Source: an uncultured Clostridia bacterium
Lineage (GTDB): Bacteria > Bacillota > Clostridia > Christensenellales > Borkfalkiaceae
NCBI GenBank assembly: GCA_944372515.1
Contig: CALVZM010000065.1
Coordinates: forward strand, 1 to 45,249
DNA length: 45,249 nt
Reading direction: 5' to 3'
This document shows positions 24,804 through 33,082 of the stretch, piece after piece. Every line of letters begins with the position of its first letter. Position 1 is the stretch's first letter. The notes beneath the pieces are model-generated. The model ran no database searches and was not told where the DNA came from. It saw only the letters and a list, made by a program, of their open reading frames with translations. Position numbers and translations under genes: made by a program.

Positions 24804-25964
24804 TCACAACGCTCCCTTTTTTCCCGATTTCCTGAGATATTCCACCAACTTTTTCACATCCTGCGCGCGGTCTTTGGGGCATACCATGACCGCATCTTCC
24901 GTCTCCACGGCGATGATGTCCTTCATGCCGAACGCCGCCAGGAGCCTGTCCGAAGAGAAGAACACGCAGTTCTCGCAATCGGGCGCCGCCACGTCTCCGA
25001 CGAGCACGTTGCCCTGCGCATCTTTCCCGTAAACCGCGTCGAGCGCGTCCCAACTGCCGATGTCGCTCCAACCGAACGACCCCTTGACGGTCAGCGTGTC
25101 CGTCGTTCTCTCCATGATGCCGTAATCGACGGAGATGTTGCGCAGCGACGGATACACCTCCGCCGTTACCTTCTCTTCGTCGGGCGTGCCGAGCGCCGCC
25201 GCTATTTTTTCCAGCCCCGCGCGGATGTCGGGCAGGTATTGCCCGATCTTTTCCAGCACGAGGGAAATTTTCCAGACGAAAATACCGCAGTTCCAGAGAT
25301 ATTTCCCGCTCTCGAAATATTGCTCCGCGTCGGCTTCGCAGGGCTTTTCGGTAAAGCGGATGACTTTGCGCGCCGCCCCCAGCCGATCGCCGTAACGGAT
25401 GTATCCGTAACCCGTGGCGGCATACGTCGGCTGCACGCCGACGGTAACGGGACAATCGTACTTCTCCGCCGCTTCCGCCGCCGCCGAGAGGGTCTGCAAA
25501 TAGGCATCGGTGTCCCGGACATAGGCGTCGGACGGCGTAACGATCATGATGCCGTCGCCAAAGAGACGGCGCAGCCTGATCGCCGCATAACCGATGCAGG
25601 CAGCCGTCCCGCGCGCCGCCGGCTCAAAAAACACGTTGTCGGAGGGAATTTTTCCCGCCGTTGCCTGCAAGATCTGCGCCCTTTGCTGCGCGCTGGTAAC
25701 GACAAAAAGATTGCGTCCGCCCGTCAGGGCAGCCAATCTGTCCGCCGTTTCGTTGACCAGACAGTCCTTCCCCGTCAGGTTCAACAATTGTTTCGGTTTT
25801 TTCGCCCTGGAAAGGGGCCAGAAGCGCGTTCCGCCGCCGCCCGCCAGGATCACTGCGTATCTGTCCATTGCCGTTTGCGCCTTTTGCACTGCCGCATCCC
25901 GCGCGCCGCGATTTTTTCCGCCGCGGAAACGGAGAGCGTCCTTCATCCGCCCTTCTTTCGGCAT
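24804..25964 (-). CDS. manC: Mannose-1-phosphate guanylyltransferase
   Basis: A 386-residue nucleotidyltransferase making GDP-mannose from GTP and mannose-1-phosphate. The canonical loop ILAGGGGTRFWPLSR and the downstream FTEKP catalytic motif, with GKYLWNCGIFVW, are intact, unlike in the fusion protein at 20596-22857. There is no cupin isomerase tail. The frame starts at 25964 with a near-perfect AAGGA site, 21 bases from the promoter -10. This adds about 32 residues before the family's usual beginning (MDRYAVILAGG at 25868). The longer form is reported because of the ribosome binding site; the internal ATG remains possible. It is the first gene of the polysaccharide operon. Confidence 0.9.
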   Translation of the reverse strand: MPKEGRMKDALRFRGGKNRGARDAAVQKAQTAMDRYAVILAGGGGTRFWPLSRAKKPKQLLNLTGKDCLVNETADRLAALTGGRNLFVVTSAQQRAQILQATAGKIPSDNVFFEPAARGTAACIGYAAIRLRRLFGDGIMIVTPSDAYVRDTDAYLQTLSAAAEAAEKYDCPVTVGVQPTYAATGYGYIRYGDRLGAARKVIRFTEKPCEADAEQYFESGKYLWNCGIFVWKISLVLEKIGQYLPDIRAGLEKIAAALGTPDEEKVTAEVYPSLRNISVDYGIMERTTDTLTVKGSFGWSDIGSWDALDAVYGKDAQGNVLVGDVAAPDCENCVFFSSDRLLAAFGMKDIIAVETEDAVMVCPKDRAQDVKKLVEYLRKSGKKGAL

Positions 25965-25984
25965 GATATAATCCTTCTTATTTT

Positions 25985-26013
25985 ATCATACATCATTTTG
26001 CCCTTTCTGTCAA
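25985..26013 (-). promoter_or_regulatory. Promoter of the polysaccharide operon
   Basis: On the minus strand TTGACA (26008-26013) and TATGAT (25985-25990) are 17 bp apart. The leader before the manC ATG would be under 20 bases, with AAGGA correctly spaced. This is the only strong promoter seen for the 14 genes down to 8171. Confidence 0.8.
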
Positions 26014-26059
26014 GGAACTGATCCGTTTTTTAGCCTTTTCTCCCCGTTTATTTTTCTTC

Positions 26060-26171
26060 GTTCATTCCATGAACATTTTTTTCGGGTAAGTTTTTTAACG
26101 TATTCATTATAACACATTTCCGCGGAAAATGATACCGCCGAAAACTTACAAAAACCTTACAGTTTTGTAAG
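26060..26171. promoter_or_regulatory. Cluster of dyads upstream of the polysaccharide operon
   Basis: Between the operon promoter and the GH3 terminator lie several elements. There is GTTCAT-tcc-ATGAAC (26060-26074) and the 12-bp palindrome TTTCCGCGGAAA (26117-26128), which sits next to a TATAAT facing left (26106-26111). Two direct CTTACA repeats (26145-26150, 26156-26161) start 11 bp apart, and an inverted TGTAAG (26166-26171) follows. An 11-bp repeat of this type recalls PhoP boxes of Firmicutes. No ORF in this stretch is convincing. Regulators are unknown. Confidence 0.4.
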
Positions 26172-26217
26172 ATTCTGCTTGCGGCGGAAATCTTTTTGCC
26201 CGACGGAACGAAAAGCA

Positions 26218-26253
26218 AAAGAGGCGGATGCCGCAAAGCATCCGCCCCTCTTT
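26218..26253. terminator. Terminator downstream of the GH3 gene
   Basis: A 26218-26231 / 26238-26253 hairpin (GAGGCGGATGC with GCATCCGCCCCTC, one bulge) is flanked by A and T runs. It ends the leftward GH3 transcript. Confidence 0.75.
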
Positions 26254-26285
26254 GTCATATCACATTGTTTTTCGCTTTGAAAACG

Positions 26286-29200
26286 TCATGCCGTCTGTTC
26301 GCCCGAAGCGGCGGGCGCCGCCTTCTTGGGTTTGAGAAGGAAGAACGTCCAGACGCCGAAGCCTGCCACTACCAAGACGTCAAAGGTGATCAGAACGGGG
26401 ATCCACCAGGGGAAGACCGCCTCTTTCACCTGCGCGGAGAACCTGGAAGCGTTCCAGGTGTCGACCAGGGTGTAGAGGATGTTGTGCGCGGCTTTGCGCG
26501 CGCAGTAGATGTCTTCCGCATTGTTCTTGTTCAGCGGTCCGCCGATGCTGTCGTTGGGGTTGAGCCACAGGTCGTTGCCGGCGCGGATGCCCTGACGGGT
26601 GTACATGCCGCCCTCGCTGTCGCCGCTCGTCCAGTCGGTGATGACCGAACCTTCAAAGCCCCATTCTTCGCGCAGGATCTCGGTCAGGAGCGCATAATTT
26701 GCCCCCGCCCAGGTCGCGCCGATGCGGTTGAACGCCGACATTACGGCATTCGCGTCGCCTTCCTTGACGGCGATCTCGAAGGGTTTGAGATAATTTTCGC
26801 GCAGATTCTGCTCGGTGAGCCAGGTATTCCAATTCCTTGCGTTCGGACCGGATTCGCTGCAAGCAAAGTGCTTGATGTAACAATACAGCCCGTTGTCCCT
26901 GGCGCCCTTGATGAGGGGCGCCGCCAATTTGCCGCTCAGAACGCCGTCCTCGGAATAATATTCATAGTTGCGGGAGGTATAGTTCGTGCGGTGCAGGTTG
27001 ACGCCGGGGGCATACCAGCCGTTCAGGTTGGAATCCTGCGCCTCCTGTCCCATCAGTTCGCCCATGGTGTAGAGCAGTTCTTTGTCCCACGTACAGCCGA
27101 TGAGCGATTCGCTGGGATACGCCGTCCACATGGCGGCATCGACGGAGCCGCCGAAGTCGCCCGTGCGGGAGTTGGTGTTGAATCCTGCGGGGCCGTCATA
27201 ATCGTTGAAATAGGGCTTGCCGATGGATTCGATCGCCTCGGTGCGGAATCCGCCGCATTCGACCAGGATAGTCAGTTCGCCGACGGTCATCTGATCGAGG
27301 AGATAATCCCAATCGGGGGAATCGTAGTCGGCAAGGTCTTCCATCAGTTCCTCGTCAAAGGCAAAAAACTGTCCTTCTTCCAGCGATTCCTCCCCTCTCA
27401 ACTGCGCGAGCGTGGCGTCGGCATAGGCATATTTGGGATTGCCGTCGTCGTCCGTACCGCGCTCGATCGCGATCTGGGTGAGGCGCATGCCCGCCTCGAT
27501 GCCCGTCGCGGGCATCTGCACAACCTTGCCGCCGTTTTCATCGACGACCGGCTGATAATATTTCGCGGCACTGTCGATCTTCGCGCCGTCGGTGGGCAGC
27601 CCTGCCTTGTCGGAGGGGAAACTGCCCGAGAAGTTTGCACGGGAGAGATAGTTCTGATCCATGCCCACGGTGCTGCCGTCGACGGGCACGCCCGCATAGG
27701 CGCCCGCGCCGGTGAATCTCGTTTCGACCGCCGTGCCGGTAACGGGGTCTTCGGCATAGATCACGTCCGCGGGGAGTTCATAGGAAATTTCGGCATGCTC
27801 CACGGCGCCGCTTTGATTGACCTTGACGGTATGCGCGTCGGTGCGCAGGCTGATCGTATAGGTGCCCGCGTCCAATTCATAGGCGTACTTCTGATTGTCG
27901 TTATCGTCGTAAGCGTCGAAGGAAGCCATGTCATAGGGCGTGAAGGAGAGGGTTACCTGCTCTTCGCCGCCCGCGGGCAGCAACCCGGTCTTGGCGAAAT
28001 CCAGCAGGTTGACGGCGGATTTTTCGATCTCGCCTTTGTTGTATTGCGGGGTATAATAGAGTTGCACGACGTCCTGCCCGGGATAGTCGCCCGTGTTGGT
28101 AACTTTGACCGTAACGGTGATCTCCTCGTTCTTATTGGCGTCGGTGATCTGCCCGGAAGTGAAATCGGCATCGGCTTCGCCTGCGGTTACCGAGACCACT
28201 TCCCAATCGAACGTCGTATAGGAAAGCCCGAACCCGAACGGGAACTGCACGACGTCTTTATAGCCGTTTCGGATGCCGAACGTCGTTTCGGCATAGGTGC
28301 TGTTCCAGAACCCTTCCGCATCGGCGGTCTCATACCATTTGTATCCGAAATAGATGTCTTCGGCGTACTGAATGTTCGTGCCGACGGTGCCGCCCGCCGA
28401 AGAAGATTCCGCGTTGACGAAACTCGGATCGGCGGCGGGGACATAGGTATATGTGTCGGTAACCTTTCCGGACGGACTGAATTTTTCTTCCGTCTCCTGC
28501 CCGTCCTCGTCCTTCACGGTGCGGACGCCTTTGAGGGCTTCCACGACGCCGAACGCGCCCGACTGACCCGTCAGACCGATGTACATGGCGGCGTCCACGT
28601 TCTCGTCTTCCAGGAACCCGCAGTGCATGGTGTTGGAAGTGTTCAGAAGGACGATGACTTTGCCGAATCTTTCGGTAACTTCATCGAGCAGCGCCTGTTC
28701 GGCGTCCGTGATTTCCAGATAGGTCTTGTCCGCGTTGACAGAACCCTTGTTCTGCGTCTTGGGCTGTTCGCCGATGTTTTCGCCGCCCAGACGGCTGAAC
28801 ACGACGACGGCAATGTCCGAATAGTCATGCGCCGCGGCAAACTGCTCGTCCGTGATCTCCGGCTCGTCCAGCCAATAAGCGTTGTGATCGCTGTTGCCGG
28901 AAAAATAACGCCCGACGTCATAAGCGTCGTAGATCGCTTCCAGAGCGGGGTTATACTCGATGTCGTTTTCGGTCAGCGCATCCTGCAAGGTTACCATCTT
29001 GTCGTCGGCGATCGTGGAAGAGCCGCTGCCGATGCCCTTCATCAGGAAGCCGTCGAAATCGGCGGCGCTCGACGGGTCATAGGCGCTGAACCCGAAGAGG
29101 TTGACCTTGTTTTCGTCCTCTTCGAGGGGCAGGGCGGGTTCCTTGTCCGCATCCGTCTGATTTTTCAGCAAAACGGCGCCCTCTTCGCCCAACTGACGGC

Positions 29201-29375
29201 AGAGATCGTCCCCCGCCTGCAAGGTTTCTTCGCTTGCACCCGTGTCGCCCGTGCCCGCGAGAAACGCCGTGATCGGGTTGGCATAGATGAAGGCAAAGAC
29301 ATTGCCGACCGCCAGCGCGATGACCACGACTGCCATGACAGAGAAGCAAATGATTCTTTTTACCACTTTGTTCAT
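26286..29375 (-). CDS. Membrane-anchored GH3 glycosidase with permuted domain order
   Basis: A 1029-residue protein with the GH3 halves in reversed order. A hydrophobic N-terminal segment (about 8-30) is followed by the GH3 C-terminal-type domain (LFGFSAYD, SRLGGENIGEQP, LLNTSNTMHCGFL). A fibronectin-III-like domain (about 430-530, TVKVTNTGDYPGQDVVQLY) comes next. Then comes the catalytic barrel (about 650-960), in which VITDW carries the likely nucleophile D914. A second membrane segment (about 990-1015) and a short basic tail end the protein. It should act outside the cell on beta-linked oligosaccharides (beta-glucosidase or related). This permuted order is known in some clostridial GH3 enzymes. 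AAAGGAG lies 13 bases before the ATG. It is a single-gene unit; the 250 bases upstream have no clear promoter. Substrate unknown. Confidence 0.87.
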   Translation of the reverse strand: MNKVVKRIICFSVMAVVVIALAVGNVFAFIYANPITAFLAGTGDTGASEETLQAGDDLCRQLGEEGAVLLKNQTDADKEPALPLEEDENKVNLFGFSAYDPSSAADFDGFLMKGIGSGSSTIADDKMVTLQDALTENDIEYNPALEAIYDAYDVGRYFSGNSDHNAYWLDEPEITDEQFAAAHDYSDIAVVVFSRLGGENIGEQPKTQNKGSVNADKTYLEITDAEQALLDEVTERFGKVIVLLNTSNTMHCGFLEDENVDAAMYIGLTGQSGAFGVVEALKGVRTVKDEDGQETEEKFSPSGKVTDTYTYVPAADPSFVNAESSSAGGTVGTNIQYAEDIYFGYKWYETADAEGFWNSTYAETTFGIRNGYKDVVQFPFGFGLSYTTFDWEVVSVTAGEADADFTSGQITDANKNEEITVTVKVTNTGDYPGQDVVQLYYTPQYNKGEIEKSAVNLLDFAKTGLLPAGGEEQVTLSFTPYDMASFDAYDDNDNQKYAYELDAGTYTISLRTDAHTVKVNQSGAVEHAEISYELPADVIYAEDPVTGTAVETRFTGAGAYAGVPVDGSTVGMDQNYLSRANFSGSFPSDKAGLPTDGAKIDSAAKYYQPVVDENGGKVVQMPATGIEAGMRLTQIAIERGTDDDGNPKYAYADATLAQLRGEESLEEGQFFAFDEELMEDLADYDSPDWDYLLDQMTVGELTILVECGGFRTEAIESIGKPYFNDYDGPAGFNTNSRTGDFGGSVDAAMWTAYPSESLIGCTWDKELLYTMGELMGQEAQDSNLNGWYAPGVNLHRTNYTSRNYEYYSEDGVLSGKLAAPLIKGARDNGLYCYIKHFACSESGPNARNWNTWLTEQNLRENYLKPFEIAVKEGDANAVMSAFNRIGATWAGANYALLTEILREEWGFEGSVITDWTSGDSEGGMYTRQGIRAGNDLWLNPNDSIGGPLNKNNAEDIYCARKAAHNILYTLVDTWNASRFSAQVKEAVFPWWIPVLITFDVLVVAGFGVWTFFLLKPKKAAPAASGEQTA

Positions 29376-29556
29376 GAGAAATGCAACACTCCTTTCCTAT
29401 AAAATTTTTTACACACGAAAAGGGAGCACCGCTTCCCTTCCCGTGCGTCCGGATCATGCCGTATCCGCCCCCCGCGCGGCAGACCGCTCCGCGGGAGAAC
29501 CGTCTGTATTTTAGCATGTTCCGCCGCCCTTATTTACGGTTTTGTCATAATCCATG

Positions 29557-29597
29557 AAAAAACAGGCACAACTCAAAAGAGCCGTACCTGTTTTTTT
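29557..29597. terminator. Terminator downstream of phoU
   Basis: AAAAAACAGG (29557-29566) pairs with CCTGTTTTTT (29587-29596), with an inner CTC/GAG pairing. It closes the pst-phoU operon. Confidence 0.8.
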
Positions 29598-29624
29598 GTC
29601 GCCTGCACAAACGCTTTCACGCTT

Positions 29625-30320
29625 TTATTTTTCCGCCCCGCCGTCGCTTTCCCGTTCGGCGGGGTCGTTATAATCCTTATGCTCGCCCGTGATGGCATAG
29701 ATGACCCACTCGCCGATGTTGGTGGCATGGTCGCCGATGCGCTCGAAATATTTGGCGATCATGAGCATGTCGATCGCCTGACCGCTGAGCGTAACGTCGT
29801 GGCGGATGAGTTCGATGAGATCGCGGCGGGCGGCAAGGAAGAGTTCGTCCACCTCGTCGTCGGACGCGCAGACCTTTTTGGCAAGGTCGAGATCGGAGCG
29901 GATGAAGGCTTCGATGCTCTTTTTGACCATCTGGATGGTAACCTCCGCCATGCGGGAGATGTGCCCGTAATCCATGGCGATCTTGGTCTTGCCGATGTGC
30001 AGGATCAGGTCGCAGATGTCCGCCGCCTGGTCGCCGATGCGCTCCATGTCCGTGATCATCTTGATCGCCGCCGACACGTTGCGCAGGTCGTAGGCAACGG
30101 GCTGTTCCATGAGGAGCATCCGAAAACAGAGGGTCTCGATCTCCTTTTCCTGCCGGTTGACGAAGCGGTCGTTTTTGATGATCTCCCGCGCCTTGTCCAT
30201 GTCCTCGTTTGCCAGCGCGGCAACGCTCCCTTCGAGCGCTTGCTCGATCATGTCGCCCATGGTTTCGAGCATGCCGTGCAATTTGATCAATTCTTCGTTG
30301 AGTCTTGTTCTCATCATCAT
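29625..30320 (-). CDS. phoU: Phosphate transport regulator PhoU
   Basis: A 231-residue all-helical protein with two PhoU repeats; the metal-binding-type signatures are MITDMERIGDQAADI and AKYFERIGDHATNIGEW. PhoU couples the Pst transporter to the Pho sensor kinase and dampens phosphate uptake. The length is normal, with a short acidic tail. It starts right after the pstB stop with GGGAGG upstream and ends at terminator 29557-29597. No PhoR/PhoB pair is encoded in the window. Confidence 0.95.
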   Translation of the reverse strand: MMMRTRLNEELIKLHGMLETMGDMIEQALEGSVAALANEDMDKAREIIKNDRFVNRQEKEIETLCFRMLLMEQPVAYDLRNVSAAIKMITDMERIGDQAADICDLILHIGKTKIAMDYGHISRMAEVTIQMVKKSIEAFIRSDLDLAKKVCASDDEVDELFLAARRDLIELIRHDVTLSGQAIDMLMIAKYFERIGDHATNIGEWVIYAITGEHKDYNDPAERESDGGAEK

Positions 30321-30322
30321 AA

Positions 30323-31171
30323 TTAACCGAACCTCCCGGTGATGTAATCTTCGCAGCGTTTGTCCTTGGGGGCGGAGAAAACCTGCTCGGTGTCGCCGTA
30401 TTCCACCATTTCCCCCAAAAGGAAGAACGCCGTCCTGTCGGCGATACGCGCCGCCTGCTGCATGTTGTGGGTAACGATGACGATGGTAACGTCATCGCGG
30501 AGGGACAGGCAGAGTTCCTCGATCTTGCCCGTCGAGATGGGGTCGAGCGCCGACGTGGGTTCATCCATGAGGATGATCTCGGGCTGCACGGCGAGGGCGC
30601 GCGCGATGCAAAGGCGCTGCTGCTGCCCGCCCGAAAGCCCCAGCGCCGATTTGTTGAGGCGGTCTTTGAGTTCGTCCCACATCGCCGCCTGCTTCAAGGA
30701 GCGCTCCACGATCTCGTCGAGCGCGCCCTTGGCGCGGATGCCGAAGGTGCGGGGCGCATAGCAGATGTTGTCGTATACGCTCATGGGGAAAGGATTGGGT
30801 TTTTGGAATACCATGCCCACGTTTTTGCGCAGAGCGGAGAGGTCCATGTCCTTGGCATAGATGTCCTTTCCGCCGATGACGATCTCCCCTTCCACGCGGC
30901 AGCCTTCCACCAAATCGTTCATGCGGTTCAAGGTCTTCAAAAGGGTGGACTTGCCGCAGCCCGAAGGACCGATCATGGCGGTGATCTGATGTTTGGGGAT
31001 ATCCATGGAGATCTTCTTCAACGCCTGAAAATTCCCGTAATACAGATCGACGTCCCTGACGGAAATGGCGGTGTCGCCCGAAAAATCGAAGACGTCGAGC
31101 CCGTTGCCGCCCGCCTGTTTGTTCTGTTTTTCCCGGCTACGAAAAGCCTCTTTTTTCTTGAAATCAAACAT
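30323..31171 (-). CDS. pstB: Phosphate ABC transporter ATPase PstB
   Basis: A 282-residue ABC ATPase. It has Walker [10 protein letters not shown], signature LSGGQQQR, Walker [14 protein letters not shown] and the switch histidine in VTHNM. The [13 protein letters not shown] segment is diagnostic of PstB. It powers phosphate import through the fused permease encoded just upstream. A charged N-terminal extension of about 35 residues precedes the ABC domain. It lies 18 bases downstream of the permease gene in the same operon. Confidence 0.95.
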   Translation of the reverse strand: MFDFKKKEAFRSREKQNKQAGGNGLDVFDFSGDTAISVRDVDLYYGNFQALKKISMDIPKHQITAMIGPSGCGKSTLLKTLNRMNDLVEGCRVEGEIVIGGKDIYAKDMDLSALRKNVGMVFQKPNPFPMSVYDNICYAPRTFGIRAKGALDEIVERSLKQAAMWDELKDRLNKSALGLSGGQQQRLCIARALAVQPEIILMDEPTSALDPISTGKIEELCLSLRDDVTIVIVTHNMQQAARIADRTAFFLLGEMVEYGDTEQVFSAPKDKRCEDYITGRFG

Positions 31172-31189
31172 AATTTTTTATCCTTCCGT

Positions 31190-33013
31190 TTATCTTTTTT
31201 TCTTCACGCTCTTCTCAATGAAGAACACGATGAGGTTGAGCAGGAACGTGATGGCAAGCAGCACGACCGCCGTCGCATATGCCTCCTCAAAGCCGAGCCC
31301 CTCCGCAAAGAAGGAATACATGAAGACTGTGAGGGTACTGCCCGGGTTGACGGGATTTACCGCCCCCGCCACAGTCGACGTGCCGACGAGCACCATGCCT
31401 GCTGTGTAGACGAGCGCCGCCGATTCGCTGACAATGCGTCCGATGGCGAGCACCGATGCCGTGGCAATGCCCGGGAACGCCGAAGGTAGCACAACACGAA
31501 AAATGGTGCGCACCTTGCCAGCTCCCAGCCCGTAACTCGCCTCGCGCCACGTCATGGGTACGGCAATGAGACTCTCTTCCGTCGAACGGATGATGGTCGG
31601 CAACACCACGAGCACCATGGTGAAGGCGCCCGCGAGCACCGAATAGTGCCCGAACATGGGACGGAAGAAGAGATAACCGAAGAGCCCGAAGACGATGGAA
31701 GGAACGCCCGCCAGCGTGTCGGTGAACGTGCGCAAGACTTTGACGAACTTGCTGCCCGGCTTAGCGTATTCGACGAAGTAGATCGCCGCGCCGATGCCGA
31801 GGGGCAGAGCGATGATGAGCGTGAAGAGTATCATGTATCCCGTCGTGATGAAGGCGGGCACAAGAGAAGGCGGCTCCGTTCCGAACAGGAAAGCGGCGCT
31901 AAGATGCGGGATGCCGTTGATGAGGATGAACAAGATGACCGCCGCCAGCGCGAACACGACGAGCGCCGCGCACACCATGGCGAAATATTTGAGAATTTCG
32001 GGAATGAGCCCCTTCTTCTCAAAACGGATGACGGCTTCCTTGTCCCCTTTCAGCACCTTCTTTCCCCGTTTGCCCTTGAATTCCTTGGGCACGAGATTGA
32101 TGGAAAGGTTGATGATCAGAACGATGACGAGGAGCACAAGTCCCGTGGCGATGAGCGCCGATTCGTGCAGAGACCCGATTTGCACTTCTCCCATCTCCGC
32201 GACGATGTTGGTGGTGAGCGTACGGATGGGCACAAAGAGACCCGTAGGGAAATTTGCCGTGCCACCCGAAACCATCTGCACAGCCATGGTCTCGCCCACC
32301 GCCCTGCCGATGCCGAGGATGAGCGCCGAGATTATGCCCGAGCGCGCCGCGGGAACGAGCACGTTGAAGACCGACTGCGCCTTGGTGTTGCCCATGGCGA
32401 GCGACCCTTCGTAGTACTGCTCGGGCACGGCTTCCAGCGCATTTTTGGTGAGGGACGTAACCGTCGGGATGATCATAATGGCGAGCACAATGCAGGTTGA
32501 AAGCGCACCGTAACCGCGGTAATCGGGGTCGACGGTCGCAAGGTTGTGCACGATGATCTGCATGCCGAAATAACCGTAAATGACGGAGGGAATGCCGGCA
32601 AGCAGTTTGATGACCTGGTCAAAGATGGTGCGCAGATTGATTTTGTTGATCCATTCGACGCATTTCGCGAGGAATTTGACCTTCCCCTTATAACGCAAAT
32701 GAAATTTGTCGGGACACCAATAGACCATGAAAATTGCCGTAAACACGCCGACGACGCCGCCGAGGATGACCGCCATCACCGTAACAACGAGCGTGCTCAA
32801 TATCATCGGCAGGATGCCGTAAGTATCCGTGGGCATCGCCCAAACGTCGCCGAACAGGAATTCAAACACACCGACTTCGCGGAACGCGGGAATGGAACCA
32901 TACAGTATATAGCCGATGATGCCGAACACTGCGACGACCGACAGGCAGGCACACAGAATGAACAAATATTTGGCGGAAGTATCCTGCACCTTTGTCTTAT
33001 TGACTTTTATCAT
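31190..33013 (-). CDS. pstCA: Fused phosphate permease PstC-PstA
   Basis: A 607-residue membrane protein joining both permease subunits. The PstC half (about 1-325) has about six hydrophobic segments and the ATPase-contact loop EGSLAMGNTKAQSVFNVLVP. A charged linker (about 325-350, KGKRGKKVLKGDKEAVIRFEKKG) follows. The PstA half (about 350-607) has its own loop EASYGLGAGKVRTIFRVVLP. The usual arrangement is two genes of about 300 residues each. The upstream TTG at 33025 overlaps GGAG of the true ribosome binding site, so the ATG at 33013 is chosen. The frame is continuous, with no frameshift or stop at the junction. It imports phosphate with PstS and PstB. Confidence 0.93.
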   Translation of the reverse strand: MIKVNKTKVQDTSAKYLFILCACLSVVAVFGIIGYILYGSIPAFREVGVFEFLFGDVWAMPTDTYGILPMILSTLVVTVMAVILGGVVGVFTAIFMVYWCPDKFHLRYKGKVKFLAKCVEWINKINLRTIFDQVIKLLAGIPSVIYGYFGMQIIVHNLATVDPDYRGYGALSTCIVLAIMIIPTVTSLTKNALEAVPEQYYEGSLAMGNTKAQSVFNVLVPAARSGIISALILGIGRAVGETMAVQMVSGGTANFPTGLFVPIRTLTTNIVAEMGEVQIGSLHESALIATGLVLLVIVLIINLSINLVPKEFKGKRGKKVLKGDKEAVIRFEKKGLIPEILKYFAMVCAALVVFALAAVILFILINGIPHLSAAFLFGTEPPSLVPAFITTGYMILFTLIIALPLGIGAAIYFVEYAKPGSKFVKVLRTFTDTLAGVPSIVFGLFGYLFFRPMFGHYSVLAGAFTMVLVVLPTIIRSTEESLIAVPMTWREASYGLGAGKVRTIFRVVLPSAFPGIATASVLAIGRIVSESAALVYTAGMVLVGTSTVAGAVNPVNPGSTLTVFMYSFFAEGLGFEEAYATAVVLLAITFLLNLIVFFIEKSVKKKR

Positions 33014-33033
33014 AGGCTTCTCCAAAACAAAGA

Positions 33034-33065
33034 CGGCTCCGACGCAGATGGTTGCGACGGAACCG
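33034..33065 (-). promoter_or_regulatory. Intercistronic hairpin between pstS and pstCA
   Basis: On the minus strand CGGTTCCGTCGCA pairs with TGCGTCGGAGCCG (one wobble, one mismatch), followed by a T-rich stretch (TCTTTGTTTT). A leaky terminator or RNA-stabilising hairpin here would give more PstS than permease, as in other pst operons. Confidence 0.55.
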
Positions 33066-33082
33066 ACTCCGTTCTCAAAAAC

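Noticed and set aside
26048-26236. 62-codon minus-strand frame upstream of the polysaccharide operon
   Set aside because: It starts inside the GH3 terminator hairpin, overlaps promoter-like sequence and dyads, and has no ribosome binding site.
26196-29402. Very long open frame (1068 codons) on the plus strand opposite the GH3 gene
   Set aside because: It mirrors the GH3 gene, which has clear family motifs. High GC and codon bias keep the opposite strand open, and the translation shows no recognisable family. The same applies to long opposite-strand frames at 8126-9946, 23025-26021 and 35902-39132.
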